Of a DNA stretch of 64,000 bases, positions 25,253-38,127 are shown one piece after another; position 1 is the stretch's first letter; each line of letters begins with the position of its first letter. Origin of the DNA: Schoenoplectus triqueter (lineage: Eukaryota > Streptophyta > Magnoliopsida > Poales > Cyperaceae); assembly GCA_964058805.1 (NCBI GenBank), contig CAXKVV010000206.1, forward strand, positions 248,001-312,000, given 5' to 3'. Under the pieces are notes generated by a model. The model saw nothing but the letters and a program-made list of their open reading frames with translations. It had not been told where the DNA came from and searched no databases. The position numbers and the translations under genes were made by a program.

Positions 25253-26969
25253 AGTAAAAATGCTTCTTTTCTACTATGAGCAGAAGAACATTGAAGAAGT
25301 AATGTACATCTCCATTTTAGGTAATAGAGACATCTTAAACCATAATTTACTGGCGTTTCAAACATTTGCAAAAGTTAAGAATTCTCTATAAGGAAAATGA
25401 TGATAGTATAGCTATAATGATTTTTCTTAAAAATAAAGATGGGATTCAAGACATCTAACTTAAAAAATATTTTATGTGAGTTCTCAATATGTAATATCTG
25501 GGAATATTGTTTTTATCATCAGATAAAAAAGGTATTACAATAATTTATGTTTTTCTTTAGAGAAAAATGTCGCGTTGATTTAAAAATTATAAGAAGAAGA
25601 TGTAAAAACAAAGAAATTGACATGTACCCTGAGAGTTTTTTCATTTATATATTTCTCATAAAAAATTAAAATTTGGATATTTATCCATGATCAAAATCTA
25701 CTTACTTTGGAACGCCAAATATACCGTATATTTTATTTACTTTTTTAAATAAGAGATTTCATTAATCTAAAAAAATATTATTTTTAAAAAATTTTTAATA
25801 TGAAATTTGAACTTTCTTTATAAAATGATTCATCAAAGCAAATCAAAATTTTCCTCCCCTTGTTAAAGTGTCAAATTTTGAAAGTTGTCTTATTTGTCTA
25901 CTCTCTGCATCATTGAAATTAGAATGACAATTATCAAATTAGATTTAATACTCAATTTGACAGTGATATAAATGCTCAAATAAATTAATTCAATACATTT
26001 TATAGATTGATCAAATATCTGAATTTGGAGTAAATATTTCTTGAAGAATAATTGGTCTAACTCATTAGTTGATAGAAATTTACTGCCACATGTGAACGAC
26101 GGATTTGGTTCCGTCCTTAAAATCCCCTCTGTTTCAAAAGGTTTCTATATTGGAACTGAAGATGTTGTCCACATATCAGTAGAAAATTTCTGCCAACCAA
26201 TGAGTTTGATCAATTATTCTTCAACAAATATTTGCTTGAATCAATTTGTAAAACACATTGGACTAATCTGTAAAATACATTCGATCTATTTATGTTGTAA
26301 TGATTTTGCCCTTGATATATATCCTCTAACAAGCAATGGACATTTGTCTTCTTCAAGATAAATGTTTTCTCCTTACCATATTCAAGAAAATAGATCAATG
26401 TTAGATTTATCTAAATATGCATATTGCTTAGGCTGTGAAGCGATTTGTGGAAAACAATACTGCATAATCTGTTTATGAAATAATTGGAGAGGGGTGAAGT
26501 TATCAAATGGTTTGTATGTTGTTGTGTCCATATAAAATCTGTTTTGCGTACTCCCATGTGAAATATTTGCAATATGCTAGATGTGTTCTATTATGGTACG
26601 ATGAGATTAGAAATAGTTGCTCATATTCATTTATTTATTTTGGTTTTCTTTAGGTGCTTAAGGTTTATATCCCAATCATGGCTGGTGGAAACATATCCCC
26701 TTTCTCTAGTCCTTCATGCTTATTTTGTTGCTTGGGCCAGTTTCTTGCACAATTTCTCTATCTTGACCAGTGGCAGGCTTCTAGAAATTAGATTATTGAG
26801 ACCAATTTCTCTATCTTGACCAGTGCCAGTTTCTTGCACAATTTCAGCACATATCACATTGTTACTTAAATTGACACTATATAATTAGATTATTGAGACT
26901 ACATCAAGTATTTTGCTTCAACTAAATTGGATTTATTGAGACTATATTTGATAAATTGACACTAAATTA
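25253..26969. other. Intergenic DNA with a local duplication and a dispersed repeat
   Basis: Positions 26048-26125 (TTAGTTGATAGAAATTTACT and on) match 29543-29620 at reduced identity, a dispersed repeat of unknown type. At 26736-26846 the phrases CCAGTTTCTTGCACAATTTC and TTTCTCTATCTTGACCAGTG each occur twice, a ~90-bp rearranged duplication. No gene is supported. Confidence 0.5.
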
Positions 26970-27921
26970 TCAGCACAATGCATATTCATGTATTTTAATC
27001 ATAAAAGGGGTACCCAAAATAATTCCAACACTTAGTCCACAAAATACTCCTGCAACAGCTTTGGACACTCTTCCAGTGGAATAGACCCGCATTAATAAAA
27101 AATGAAAGATAAAATTATTAAGAGAAAATGAACTATCCAAGAAACAAAAAAAGATGATTAAGATAACAAAAATAAAGAAGAAAAATAATATTTATCCAGG
27201 AGGTCCTTCAGGGTCTAACCTGGCAATCAAGTCAGTTGTAGCTGATGGTGAGCACCTTCTCCTATACATACCTGAATGAATGAAGAATGAATAAATAGAT
27301 GAAAAGACAAAAAAAAAGGAAAGACGCTAAAAATAATGATAATTTCATTTCATCACATAAGCTGAACGAGGACATTCTATGTAATCTACCAGTAATGTAA
27401 TATCTAGTACCAGATTGGGTAATAATTGGTCACATTTAATCATTTCTCAATTTTTCTTTTTGTCCTTTGATAGGTCTCACAAATATATGCAAAAAAAATG
27501 TGAAAAGTTTACTAGAACCATTGACAAAAAAGCCCAGGCCTAACCCTACCACCACCGGTGACACAACAGTATTTCTCGGTGCTTTGTTTTTAAATATTTT
27601 TTATGAGGGTTTCTTTCATGTTGCATCAGCGAGTTAGAAAGGAAAAAGAAGATAACATAGTAACGATAATACTAACGGAGACTTAATAGGGAAATACTAT
27701 ACCTATTTTATCCTTTTAGAAATAAAAGGTTTTGATGAATTCGAATAAAATTTCAAAAAAAAAGCCTGATCCACTTATTGATGCATGACATTCTAACCAG
27801 ATTGGATTTTACCAATTCTCAAAATTCAAAATGTTAACCAATATAAATCATTACTACTAAACTAAAGCAACAACTAACCCTACATCCCAAGTTCCTAAGC
27901 AATGCAGCACCTCTCTTGTTG
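26970..27921 (-). other. Possible small gene or remnants (three protein-like pieces)
   Basis: I do not recognise this. Three minus-strand pieces look more protein-like than their surroundings. First, 27921-27884 reads NKRGAALLRNLG and ends at a GTAGGG donor. Second, 27271-27192 follows an AG and reads MYRRRCSPSATTDLIARLDP then EGPPG and a stop; its phase is compatible with the first piece. Third, 27092-26970 is a 40-aa frame MRVYSTGRVSKAVAGVFCGL continuing SVGIILGTPFM, a basic N-terminus plus one hydrophobic segment. They may be exons of a small membrane or organelle protein gene whose leader lies near 28440-28800, or chance. No conserved domain is evident. Confidence 0.25.
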
Positions 27922-29031
27922 TGAATAAAATTTATCACAATAATGAGATAACAAAAAATAAAAATAGATAAAAATAAACAAAATGGGACCCAAGTAAACT
28001 TACAATTCTATATTTTGGCAATCAATATCAGTTCGTTTATAGTCTTGCTTTAGATATTAGAGTCCAAATCCGAACACATACATTTCAAGATCTTGATTTC
28101 TCCATGGACAAATTATCAATCAGTTCTTCAAGAAAGCTCAATTTCCACTTAATTAACTAAAGAAAGTGTTTGAAACCTTGACAACATTAATTAAAGAAAT
28201 CTTGATACGTTGTCACAAGAGAGAAGAATAATGTTTAAAATTTGGTATCATAACATTTTACTTTCGACTAGCGCATAATGGAATCTCCAATAAGAACTTT
28301 ACAAAAATTATGGTACGAAGTCAAATTTTAAATTTTGATTTTGTTTTCCATTCAAAAAAAATGTGATCACTGCACAAAATTAATCAAAGAGAAAAACAAA
28401 TATATGGTAAAGAGCACTACCTCGTAAAGAATTTTTCAATGTTGGAGTTAACTAGAAGAACCAACTTTAGAACTCCATAGCCTTCAGAGGCTGTTTATTT
28501 CATGGAATTTTCATCATAGCCATCGGAGAAAAGTAAGGAATCGAACGAAGATCTTCAGATGTATTTTCGGTGGTTGCGCTTATCTAGAGAGAGAGAGAGA
28601 CGCAGAGTGATGTGACAAAGATGGAGAGAGGCGGGGAGCGCGAAGAAGAGGGAAGAGGAGAGGTCATGATTTGAAGAGGATGGGAGAGAAGTGTGGTTAT
28701 AGCATTTGCAAAAGGGACGAAGTCAGAAGGGGGGGGGGGGGTGAGATTAGCACTTCTCAATATCAAAATCGAAGGAATTTACAATGGCAATCGACTAATC
28801 CAAGAGGTCGCTAGTGACGTGCCAAGAAAAGAGATGAAGAGAGGCGGCCGAGAATAATCAAAACAAGAACGAGGCGATTCATTCAAAATGATGATTTTAT
28901 CCTTTTACTTAAACCGTATGTTAGATTTAACGGAGAATGGGAAAAATGTACCATATCATCTTAGCCGTCCAATTAATAAAAAATAAACGGTTCACATTTG
29001 ATCTGGTTCATTGTAGAATTTGCCTAAAATA
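27922..29031. other. Intergenic DNA; leader-like CT/GA-rich block near 28590-28740
   Basis: On the minus strand 28740-28440 is pyrimidine-rich, includes a (GA)n run near 28591 and a G13 tract at 28728, and ends near a GAG|GTAGTG donor-like site. That resembles a plant 5' leader exon, but it has no convincing coding frame. It could belong to the possible small gene at 26970-27921. Confidence 0.3.
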
Positions 29032-29504
29032 TCTATACTATTATATAAAGCATCTAAGAATTGGAGGATTCATTTTTTGTCATGTTAATTTTTTATTATA
29101 TCCATTTTATCCCTCAATTAGACGGATAATATTTATTTTTGGTTGATCAAACATTTGTGATCGCGTCCATTAATCTCTTCTTTCTCTCCATTTCTTTCCC
29201 ATATATATTATTATTTTCATACTATTATTTTTTATTTAGCAACCTTGTGTATATTTGGTAAGAAATTAATGGTGATAATATATGTTAGAATAATTTACTT
29301 TTTTTTTGCCATAAAAATCATGAAATCATTAACTCATATTGTGTAAAAATCTCATTCAAGATTAAATATAGTCTTTATTATAAGTTTTTCTATATAATTT
29401 GGTGAATTTATAATTTAATATTAGATAAATATGAATTTTTTTATCTTATAATATTATAATATTTAAATAAAAGAGTCTGCTGCAATGCGCGGGTATATAG
29501 CTAG
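29032..29504 (+). mobile_element. Probable non-autonomous Helitron
   Basis: It starts TCTATACTATTATATAAAG, a typical plant Helitron 5' end, directly after an A. It ends GCGCGGGTATATAGCTAG directly before a T. Helitrons insert between A and T, start TC and end CTRR (here CTAG) a few bases after a GC-rich hairpin. The hairpin here is partly degraded (CTGCAATGCGCGGG). No coding sequence in 473 bp. Confidence 0.65.
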
Positions 29505-30363
29505 TATATATTTAAGTGAGCTGATCCATCTGAATGAAAAAAAATATACTAATCCAACTTATTGGTCGGCAGAAATTTGCTGCCCCACATTGTGAGACAG
29601 ATTTGATTCCTTTAAAGACCATACAATATCAACACATTAATAATAGCGACGATAGGAGGTTTTCTATCATTAATTATATTAAAATTTTTTATCTATTTTG
29701 ATCTAATGTATAGTATTTCATTCTTTTCTTATTTAAAACAAATGAGTGTAATATGTTTAAGATAAAACTTAATTCTTAATATTAATTCAAAAAATTTTAT
29801 GTTATCATTTATAAATTATCATATATATAATTGTATTGTTTATTATACACATCTTTGATGTTGAAAAATGTGTTTAAATTTTGCTTAATATAAAACTTCT
29901 ACTTCAAAAAAGTTATTGAAAATATTTTTAAATTTTGCTTAATCCCATGAACAACCAGTATATATATATTTAAAAAAAAATAATTCTGTAGTACTTATGT
30001 ATGTATGGCAAGGCATGATTTAGATTGCAGATTGCTTGTGTCGGACATAATGACACCAGGCTGTTGAAGTTACACATTTGTAAAATCATGTTTGTACATA
30101 AAAAATATCAATTCTGTAAATTAAAAGGGAGCTGCGTGTAATTAAAAGGGAGAGGAGATTTTAGCCCTCGGTCTACACTTTACAGGCTTGTTTTCAGAAA
30201 AAAAAGGAGAAAAAAAAACAGTAGCAGTTATCAGTTATCAATATCACGATATAACTCGCGAGAGAAAAGGAAACATCAGTTTTAACACAAACGATAACGC
30301 TAGAACCACTTGGTCCAAGACTCAAGTTAAAGTGAAATAACAGGCACTAAATCCCTCTCGGAG
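29505..30363. other. AT-rich intergenic DNA with second copy of a dispersed repeat
   Basis: Positions 29543-29620 (TTGGTCGGCAGAAATTTGCT and on) are a diverged copy of 26048-26125. Otherwise nothing recognised. Confidence 0.45.
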
Positions 30364-32034
30364 TGTTTGACACTCAATGGAATAACAAAAAGTTGAAATA
30401 AAATAGCTATTCCGACGAATTAATTTGCCAAACGAATTTTAGACTAAGTAGAAAAGTGTGGAATAGTGCTAATCCGGTATACTAACTTATAGGTGGAATA
30501 TCGGATTAGCTCTCGTCGGAATAGCGATTATTGTTTGATTATATTATATTATATTATTATATTATGATTATGATTAAGATTTAGTATTATTATATTATTA
30601 TATTATATTCATGATTATAATTTATTATTATATTAATGTTATGATTATTATTTATTATTATTATTATCATTATATTATTATTATTAAATTATTATTATCA
30701 TTATTGTTATTATATTATCGTTACCATTAGTATTATTATATTATTTATTATTATTATAAATATAATTTTAATATTATATTATTATTTTTATGATTATGTT
30801 TATTTTTTATTATTATATTATTATGATTATGATTATGGTTATATTATTATGATTATGACTATAATTATTATTATCATGATTATGATTATGATTACTATAT
30901 TATGATTATATTATTAAAATTATGATTACTTATTATTATTATTATTATTATATTATTATGTTTATGATTGTAATTATAATTTATTATTATTATATTACTA
31001 TATTATGATTATGTTTATATTTTTATTATATTACTATTATAATATTATTATTTATTATGATTATTTTTATTACTTTTTTATTATTTTATTATGTTGTATT
31101 ATATTATTATATGTTGATTATAGTTATGATTAATTTTTTATTATATTATTATAATTATAATTATTTATAATTATTTTTATGATTATGGTTATATTTTTAT
31201 TATTATATTATTATGATTATGATTATGGTTATATTATTATGATTATGACTATAATTATTATTACCATGATTATGATTATATTATTAAAATTATGATTACT
31301 TATTATTATTATTATGATTGTAATTATAATTTTTATTATTATATTACTATATTATGATTATGTTTATATTTTTATTATATTACTATTATATTATTATTAT
31401 TTATTATGATTATTTTTTATTACTTTATTATTATTTTATTATGTTGTATTATATTATTATATGTTGATTATATTTATGATTAATTTATTATTATATTATT
31501 ATAATTATTTATAATTATTTTTATGATTTTGATTATATTTTTATTATTATATTATTATGATTATGATTATGGTTATATTATTATGATTATGACTATAATT
31601 ATTATGATCATGATAATGATTATTATATTATGATTATATTATTAAAATTATGATTACTTATTATTATTATTATATTATTATAATTATGATTGTAATTCTA
31701 ATTTTTATTATTATATTACTATGTTTATATTTTTATTATATTACTATTATAATATTATTATTTATTATGATTATTTTTTATTACTTTATTATTATTATTA
31801 TCTTACTATTATGATTATTTTATTATTATTATTATTATTATTATCATCATCATCATTATTAGTATCATAATTATTCATATTTTAACTATTCTGAGTAACA
31901 ACTGCTAAACGATATTTTCGCTCTTCCGAATAGTCAAGAATATCACTTTTCTACCACTCTTCTAAAAAAAATATTATTCTATCACTCTTCCAAAATTATC
32001 ACTCTTCCCAAGTTATACCTTGATTTGCCAAACG
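30364..32034. mobile_element. Element with expanded TTA-repeat core, copy A
   Basis: The left end GTTTGACACTCAATGGAATAAC and right end GTTATACCTTGATTTGCCAAAC are imperfect inverted repeats. Between them ~1.3 kb is almost only TTA/ATT/GATTATGATT units, with a longer period of roughly 350 bp repeating (30840-31110, 31195-31480 and 31545-31800 share ATTATGACTATAATTATTAT). Both flanks match, reverse-complemented, the ends of 36885-37684, which defines the element independently of the microsatellite. No coding capacity. Confidence 0.65.
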
Positions 32035-33922
32035 GACGTATGAATAACCAATTGAAATTAAGACTACCAATTATTATAATAATCGACCGAATTATAAGCC
32101 ACATAATTAACACTTTTCGAGAGAGAGAGAGGAGAGAAATATATAATTGCTTGGGGTACCCCATAGTGATCCCTAAAAAGAATCAAGCTTCAAAATTTTG
32201 GCCACTGTCATAAATCCAACTGTATTTGAATTCTCAAGTGCAAACTATAAATTTGTCTAAATTGAGATTACAACATGAAAATCATGTCGGTCAAAGAATT
32301 GAGGCAAGATTTTCAAGTTTGTGCTATCTTCTTATCAAATCTTTTTTTATTTTAAGTTTTTAACTACCAAACATCAGTTTAACTTCCCGCTTTTTTGTAA
32401 GTAATTTTTTAGTATATAGATGGACAAAATTGTGTCAGTGTATCTTTTGTTATAACTTCATAGTTAATTTCTATGCTTATTAAAAAAATATAAATGATTT
32501 CAATGATGCTGCAAATGTTATGTTGTTTTAAAATTTATAATGCAGGCATCTAACAACGTCTTTTTTTTATCTTTTAAATTAGCGTTGAAAATATTTTTGT
32601 ATTATTCCAAAAGAATTTACAGTATTGTATTTCCTATTTTTTTTGCTGCAATCTAAAATAGTTAAATAATGTAGATTTTGTATGTTTCGAAAAAATTGAA
32701 CGTTTCAAAATATATGCGTATAAATTGAACTTATCAGCTTTAACTGGTAACTAACTGTCATCTATTTCTTTTAAAGCTATCCGTTATAATTAAACAATAC
32801 TATTTTGACGTACATTTTTCATTCAAAATGTTATTATGATCTTATTGATGATCTTATGAAAATTAACATCTGCTTTGATTATTATATATATTTTTAGAAT
32901 ACGTACTATTTTTCAAAAATATTTTTCTCATGTTTACCTATTGTATCTATTTAAATTTATTGAATGATTCGTTATGTTTTGACGTGTTAAAATATTCTGA
33001 TATGTCAATATAGGAACTCTGGAGTAGTACAAGTGGTGTAAGCCTATCATTTAACAATGAAGCCAAGCACCAACGACTTACACTTTCTACCAGTCCTCTC
33101 TCTCGCCTCTCTTAAAAGAGGGGAAAAGGGTGGAAAAAGAGGGGGGGAAAGGAGAAAATTTTATCAGAAACTGAACTTTCTTAAATTTCGACTCGAAAAC
33201 TAAACTGCATCTTATCGTTTGTAAGCTAAGCGATCTTTTCCTTCCCGATCGAGGTCAGTATTGCCTATTATTTTTCTTCTTTTAGATTAAATTGCAGAAT
33301 ATCCACAATTTTTTAATTTTTTCCCCTCTTACTCCACCTTTTGGCGATATGAGATAGGCCTTTCTATGAACTTCTGATTGCCTGTGGTTTCAGCTAGAAA
33401 TTAATCAAAGTTTGATTTTTTGCCTTTCGAATTTCAGAAATTAGACTCAGTTTCTTTTTACTTTGCGTTGTTTTTATTTTAATATAAGTTCAATCTCTAA
33501 TCGATATTTCCTTGTTTGTTCTGGCTTTAGCTTAGGGTCGGTTGATTTGTTTAAAGCTGGAATCGGTATTTTATTGGCCTGATTAAAATTAATTAAGGCT
33601 TTGTTTTCTAAATTTTGATTAAAAACCCTATCATTGAGGCTTAATTGCTGATAACACTTACTATCTATTGCTGGTATGCAACCGCTACTGGTTTTGGAAA
33701 TATGTATCAACTTTAGCGTGTCCCTGCGGACAGCGGTAGGTAGATAACAGCGGCGGAAAATATCATCTTTAGTTTTAGTAAGAGATAATTACTTTTCAAT
33801 ACCTTGCAAATCCGCACCATTATATTCTGATTTATTTTCCATACCAATCATTAGGTTTGTGAAACTTCTAGCTCAGAGAATCAATCTTCATTGGCCTAAT
33901 CTGAACTGAAAATTGTGAAGAA
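32035..33922 (+). promoter_or_regulatory. Promoter and 5' UTR (with probable intron) of the Raf-like kinase gene
   Basis: Sequence upstream of the ATG at 33923. The block at 33060-33250 (CT-rich, then GA-rich) resembles a transcribed leader. A good donor (ATCGAG|GTCAGT at 33254) and an acceptor (CAATCATTAG at 33854) suggest a ~600-bp 5'-UTR intron, leaving a second leader exon of ~68 nt before the ATG. The region from 32035 to 33050 is AT-rich with nothing else recognised. Confidence 0.5.
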
Positions 33923-36608
33923 ATGGTGGAAGGCCCGAAATTCCCCATCGGCGGGGCCCGTTCCCCGCTTAATATGGGCCCTCCATTTTCTGATATGGGG
34001 TTCTACCACAAGATGGGTGAGGGCTCTAACATGTCAATTGACAGCATGAACAGCCTCCAAACAAGTAACTACAATGGATCCCTGGCTGCCATGTCAGTGG
34101 ATAACAGCAGCGTGGGGTCAACTGACACCCTTCTGAATCACCCTGGCCTCAGGGCCGTTAACCCAGCCAACTACTCAATCAGCCAAAGTGTGTTTAAACC
34201 TGGCAAGGTGACCCATGCCTTGACTGATGATGCCTTGGCAAGGGCCGTGATGGATCCCACTACTCCGACTGAAACATTGAAGGACTATGAAGAGTGGGGT
34301 ATTGATCTGGGAAAGCTTCATATGGGTAACCCATTTGCGCAAGGAGCTTTTGGAAAACTGTACAAGGGGACGTACAATGGAGAAGATGTGGCAATTAAGC
34401 TACTGGAGAAGCCTGAAAATGACCTGGAACGTGCCCAACTTATGGAGCAGCAGTTTGTCCAGGAGGTCATGATGCTTTCTAACCTTAGGCACCCAAATAT
34501 TGTCAAGTTCATTGGAGCTTGCAGGTATGTTAGAGCTAGTGTCAGTCTAAGCAAACCGAAAGAATTAGACTTGTGCTCCAGAATATGGGGTTCAAAGATT
34601 TTATGGAAGACCATAGTAAAAAAAAGCACTGAAGGAAACTCCTTATTTTTATTATTACTATAAATGTTTTTTCTGAACTTAGTTTTTAAGTATGAGGTTT
34701 TTGGGTAGCTACCAACTTTAGTGAATCAAATTCAGTATTGCCTAACTAACTACCAATTTATAGCTTTCCATTGAAGTCATTGCATGTTCCTTTACCAATG
34801 CTTCCATCTAATCTGGGTGTTCATACAGATAATTTTCATCTGGATAACTGGATAAGCATGTTTCATTCAAAATTCTGACCATCAATGATGTATTTCTATA
34901 CCTAATCCAGGAAGCCGATGGTGTGGTGCATTGTGACTGAGTATGCAAAAGGAGGGTCTGTACGACAATTTCTGATGCGGCGTCAGAACAGGTCGGTCCC
35001 ACTCAAGCTGGCTGTAAAACAGGCCTTGGATGTCGCCAGAGGCATGGCCTATGTGCATGGTCTTGGTTTCATCCATAGGGATCTCAAATCTGACAATTTG
35101 TTGATCTCTGGTGATAAGTCTATCAAAATTGCTGATTTTGGGGTTGCAAGGATTGAGGTCCAGACCGAAGGGATGACACCAGAAACTGGGACCTACCGCT
35201 GGATGGCTCCGTAAGTTTCCTTTCTCATGTTTGTTATTTTATCATATAGTACTAGTACATTGAAATAAGTATTTACCTGGTAATGCGATTGACATGTGCT
35301 GAGTAAGTGTAAAAGATATAACCCTTAGGATTTAAATGAATGGAAGTACAAGAACATATGGGCTAACAGGTGTTATCTAGTGTATTTAATTGTTTACTTT
35401 ATCGGACATGGCCTATGTGTATTGCAAATATTTAAAAAAAAAAATAGGATTTGGCCTATATCGGACATGGTAATCAAACCCTGACGTGCAATGTCCTGTA
35501 ATTTAAATTTCAGCAATATTTATTATGAAGCTGGTTAAAGGTAGTCAGGTACAATGTATGCAGAGTTAATGACACGGTACATGTGCACTGTGCAGTATGG
35601 TTTTCTTACAAGCTAGCTTCCTAGAACTTGACATTTAAACTTTGTTGTCTCCTTATTAATTAATGTGTCAGTACAAAATTATATGCAATTTGTGGAGTTA
35701 ATGACGGTGCACACATCAGAAGTTGGACCTGGCAACGAGTGGAAATATAACCATAAAATTACTAATTATTGTATTAGTAATAGCTAATGGGGATAAATAA
35801 ATATAGATATGCCTTCCTGAGGTTTACTGGCAATTAATTTTAGTGAACAATAGTTTTAGAAAATCATTATTATATGTGCAAAAATTAATGATTGCCAATT
35901 ATATCAATATGCATTCTATATGTGCAAAAATCTCTCATAAATATTGATATTCAAAATGAATTTGGCCACTCGGAGCTGCTTGTGTAAATTTGTGATTATC
36001 TTGTCCTTGTACATATTGGTGAACTGAAATAGATGCGATACTGTAGGTGCCTGACCCATTAGTTGTACCATAGGTGCAATACTAGGTGCAGACCCATTAG
36101 TTGTACTGTGCTTAGAAGTTGGCATTGCATTTACCTGCAGAACTTCATATGAACGTCCATTCTTAGTTAGTTATCATTTTTGTTTCTCTTTCTAAGAAAG
36201 ACTGTAATGTTGAATCCGGAAACAGTGAATAAGTAGGATTATTTTTAACATGTTTGTGTGTATTTCAGAGAAATGATACAGCATAGGCCATACACCCAGA
36301 AGGTAGATGTGTACAGCTTTGGCATAGTACTATGGGAACTCGTCACCGGCATGCTTCCCTTTGCCAACATGACAGCTGTCCAGGCAGCATTTGCTGTGGT
36401 AAACAAGGGGGTCCGCCCAACAGTCCCCCAGGATTGCCTTCCAGCTCTGGCAGAAGTCATGACTCGTTGCTGGGACCCAAATCCTGATGCACGCCCCACC
36501 TTCAATGATGTTGTCAGAATGTTGGAGATTGCTGAGATGGAGATTACCAGTACTGTTCGCAGGGCTCGGTTTAGGTGTTGCATCTCCCAGCCCATGACTA
36601 TGGATTGA
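33923..36608 (+). CDS. Raf-like MAPKKK, RAF22/RAF28-like (group C) Ser/Thr/Tyr kinase, 3 exons
   Basis: Cytosolic protein kinase of the plant Raf-like C group. Exons 33923-34524, 34911-35210, 36269-36608 total 1242 nt, 413 aa, the length I recall for At4g31170/At2g24360. The N-terminus [15 protein letters not shown] and the Ser-rich block [17 protein letters not shown] are typical of this subgroup. Kinase domain about 130-400: GAFGKLYKG loop from residue 141, Lys159 (VAIK), HRDLKSDN at 256-263, DFG at 276-278, GTYRWMAPE activation-segment end. All catalytic residues are present. The C-terminus [12 protein letters not shown] is conserved in the family. Splice sites are GT-AG. It is the only plus-strand gene here and lies between two inverted copies of a TTA-repeat element. 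Homologues are linked to abscisic acid, stress and stomatal signalling; the exact role is not readable from sequence. Confidence 0.96.
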
Positions 36609-36884
36609 AAATAGTTTTAATGGCTTTAATTGACAGAGGAAAGTGCGTAAAGAGTGAAATGCCTGATGTATGTACTGTGGTTGATGTGTTGCTATTGATA
36701 GACCGCAGGCTGGTGGTAGGGGAAGATGGTTTATTTAGAGAATTAATTATTTTCCTTTCTTTCTTTTTCCTTTTTTGGGATCCCTCACCGTTTGTTGTAT
36801 TAAACAGCATAGCCTTAAGTTATTTTGTCTTGCTATATGCATGCATTGTCAATTTGTTATGCGTGTTGGTCTATTTACTATATT

Positions 36885-37296
36885 TGTTTGGCAAATTAAA
36901 GAATAACTTTAGAAACGGATAGAAGAGTAGTATTTTTTACTATTTGAAAGAGTTAAAATATCATTTGATAGTTGTTAATAAAATAGTTAAAATATGAATA
37001 ATTATAATATTAACAATGATGATGATGATAATAATAATAGTAAAATAATAATCATAATAAATAATAATATAATAAACATAATAATAATATAATAAAAATA
37101 TAAACATAATAATAATATAATAATAAAAATATAATCATAATCATAATAATATAATAATAAATAATCATAATTCTAATAATATAATAATACAATACAACAT
37201 ATTTAAATAATAATAAAACAATAATTATAATCATGATAATAATAATTATAGTCGTAATCATAATAATAAAATTATATAATAAAAATTATAATTATA

Positions 37297-37336
<40 letters not shown>

Positions 37337-37684
37337 TAATAATAATATAATCATAGCTATAATCATAATATAATACTATAATATAATATAATAAAATAAC
37401 AATAAAGTAATAATAATAATCATAGTCATGATCATAATAATATAATATAATAATATAATAATAAAATAATAATAATAATAATAATAATATAATACTAAAA
37501 TCATATTTATAATCATAATATAATAATATAATACTAAAATCATAATTATTATAATATAATAATAATAAATAATAATAAAATTAATCATATAATAATAATA
37601 ATAAATCTAAAATTCGTTTAACAAATTAATTCATCAAATTAACTATTTTATTTTAACTTTTTTGTTATTCCATCAAAAAAACCC
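36885..37684. mobile_element. Element with TTA/TAA-repeat core, copy B (inverted relative to copy A)
   Basis: It begins GTTTGGCAAATTAAAGAATA. The blocks ATAGTTAAAATATGAATAAT and AATGATGATGATGATAATAA are the reverse complement of the right end of copy A (31850-32034). It ends with AAATTCGTTTAACAAATTAA and TTTGTTATTCCAT, matching the left end of copy A. The core is ~600 bp of TAA-type repeats, shorter than in copy A. It starts 277 bp after the Raf-like stop codon, so it may lie in or next to that gene's 3' UTR. Confidence 0.7.
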
Positions 37685-38127
37685 TATGTACGCCGGGCCG
37701 AAATTGAAAAATAAAAACGTTGGGTATTGCTTGACCAAAAGGACGAATGAAAGCTGAGTTTGGAATTTCAGATACGCGCTAGGAAGAAAACTTTCTTTTA
37801 TGTAATTAATTGTTTTACAGTCCCGTGTAATCATGTGTAAAACATGAATCTGTTTTGGAGGAAAAGAATACAATTATTTGCACGTGTAAAGCCACCGGAT
37901 TGGCAACAAGTTGTGTACCTGCGCTGTTTTGACAAAAAGACTCACTAGGCGTAATTCAAAATTGATTAAAATAATAAATGAAAAATAATGGAGTTCCCCT
38001 AGAAAACAATAGGAAGCATTATTTCGATATAAATCTCTATCATGTATCTGGAAAAGAAACTGCAGAAGACCAACTGGTGAATTGAGGAGCTTGTCCGTGG
38101 CTTGACCCGTTGTGAATGTTTGTTTCA
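37685..38127. other. Convergent intergenic region, 3' flank of DLDG1
   Basis: Lies between the plus-strand Raf-like gene (through element B) and the minus-strand DLDG1 stop. Probably includes the DLDG1 3' UTR. No further feature seen. Confidence 0.45.

Noticed and set aside
28584..28766. Open frame of 60 residues on the minus strand
   Set aside because: Ser/Pro/Leu-rich translation of a CT-rich leader-like block; no conserved features.
36960..37620. Long Tyr/Ile-rich open frames in the TAA-repeat region
   Set aside because: They are translations of a trinucleotide microsatellite and have no protein-like composition.
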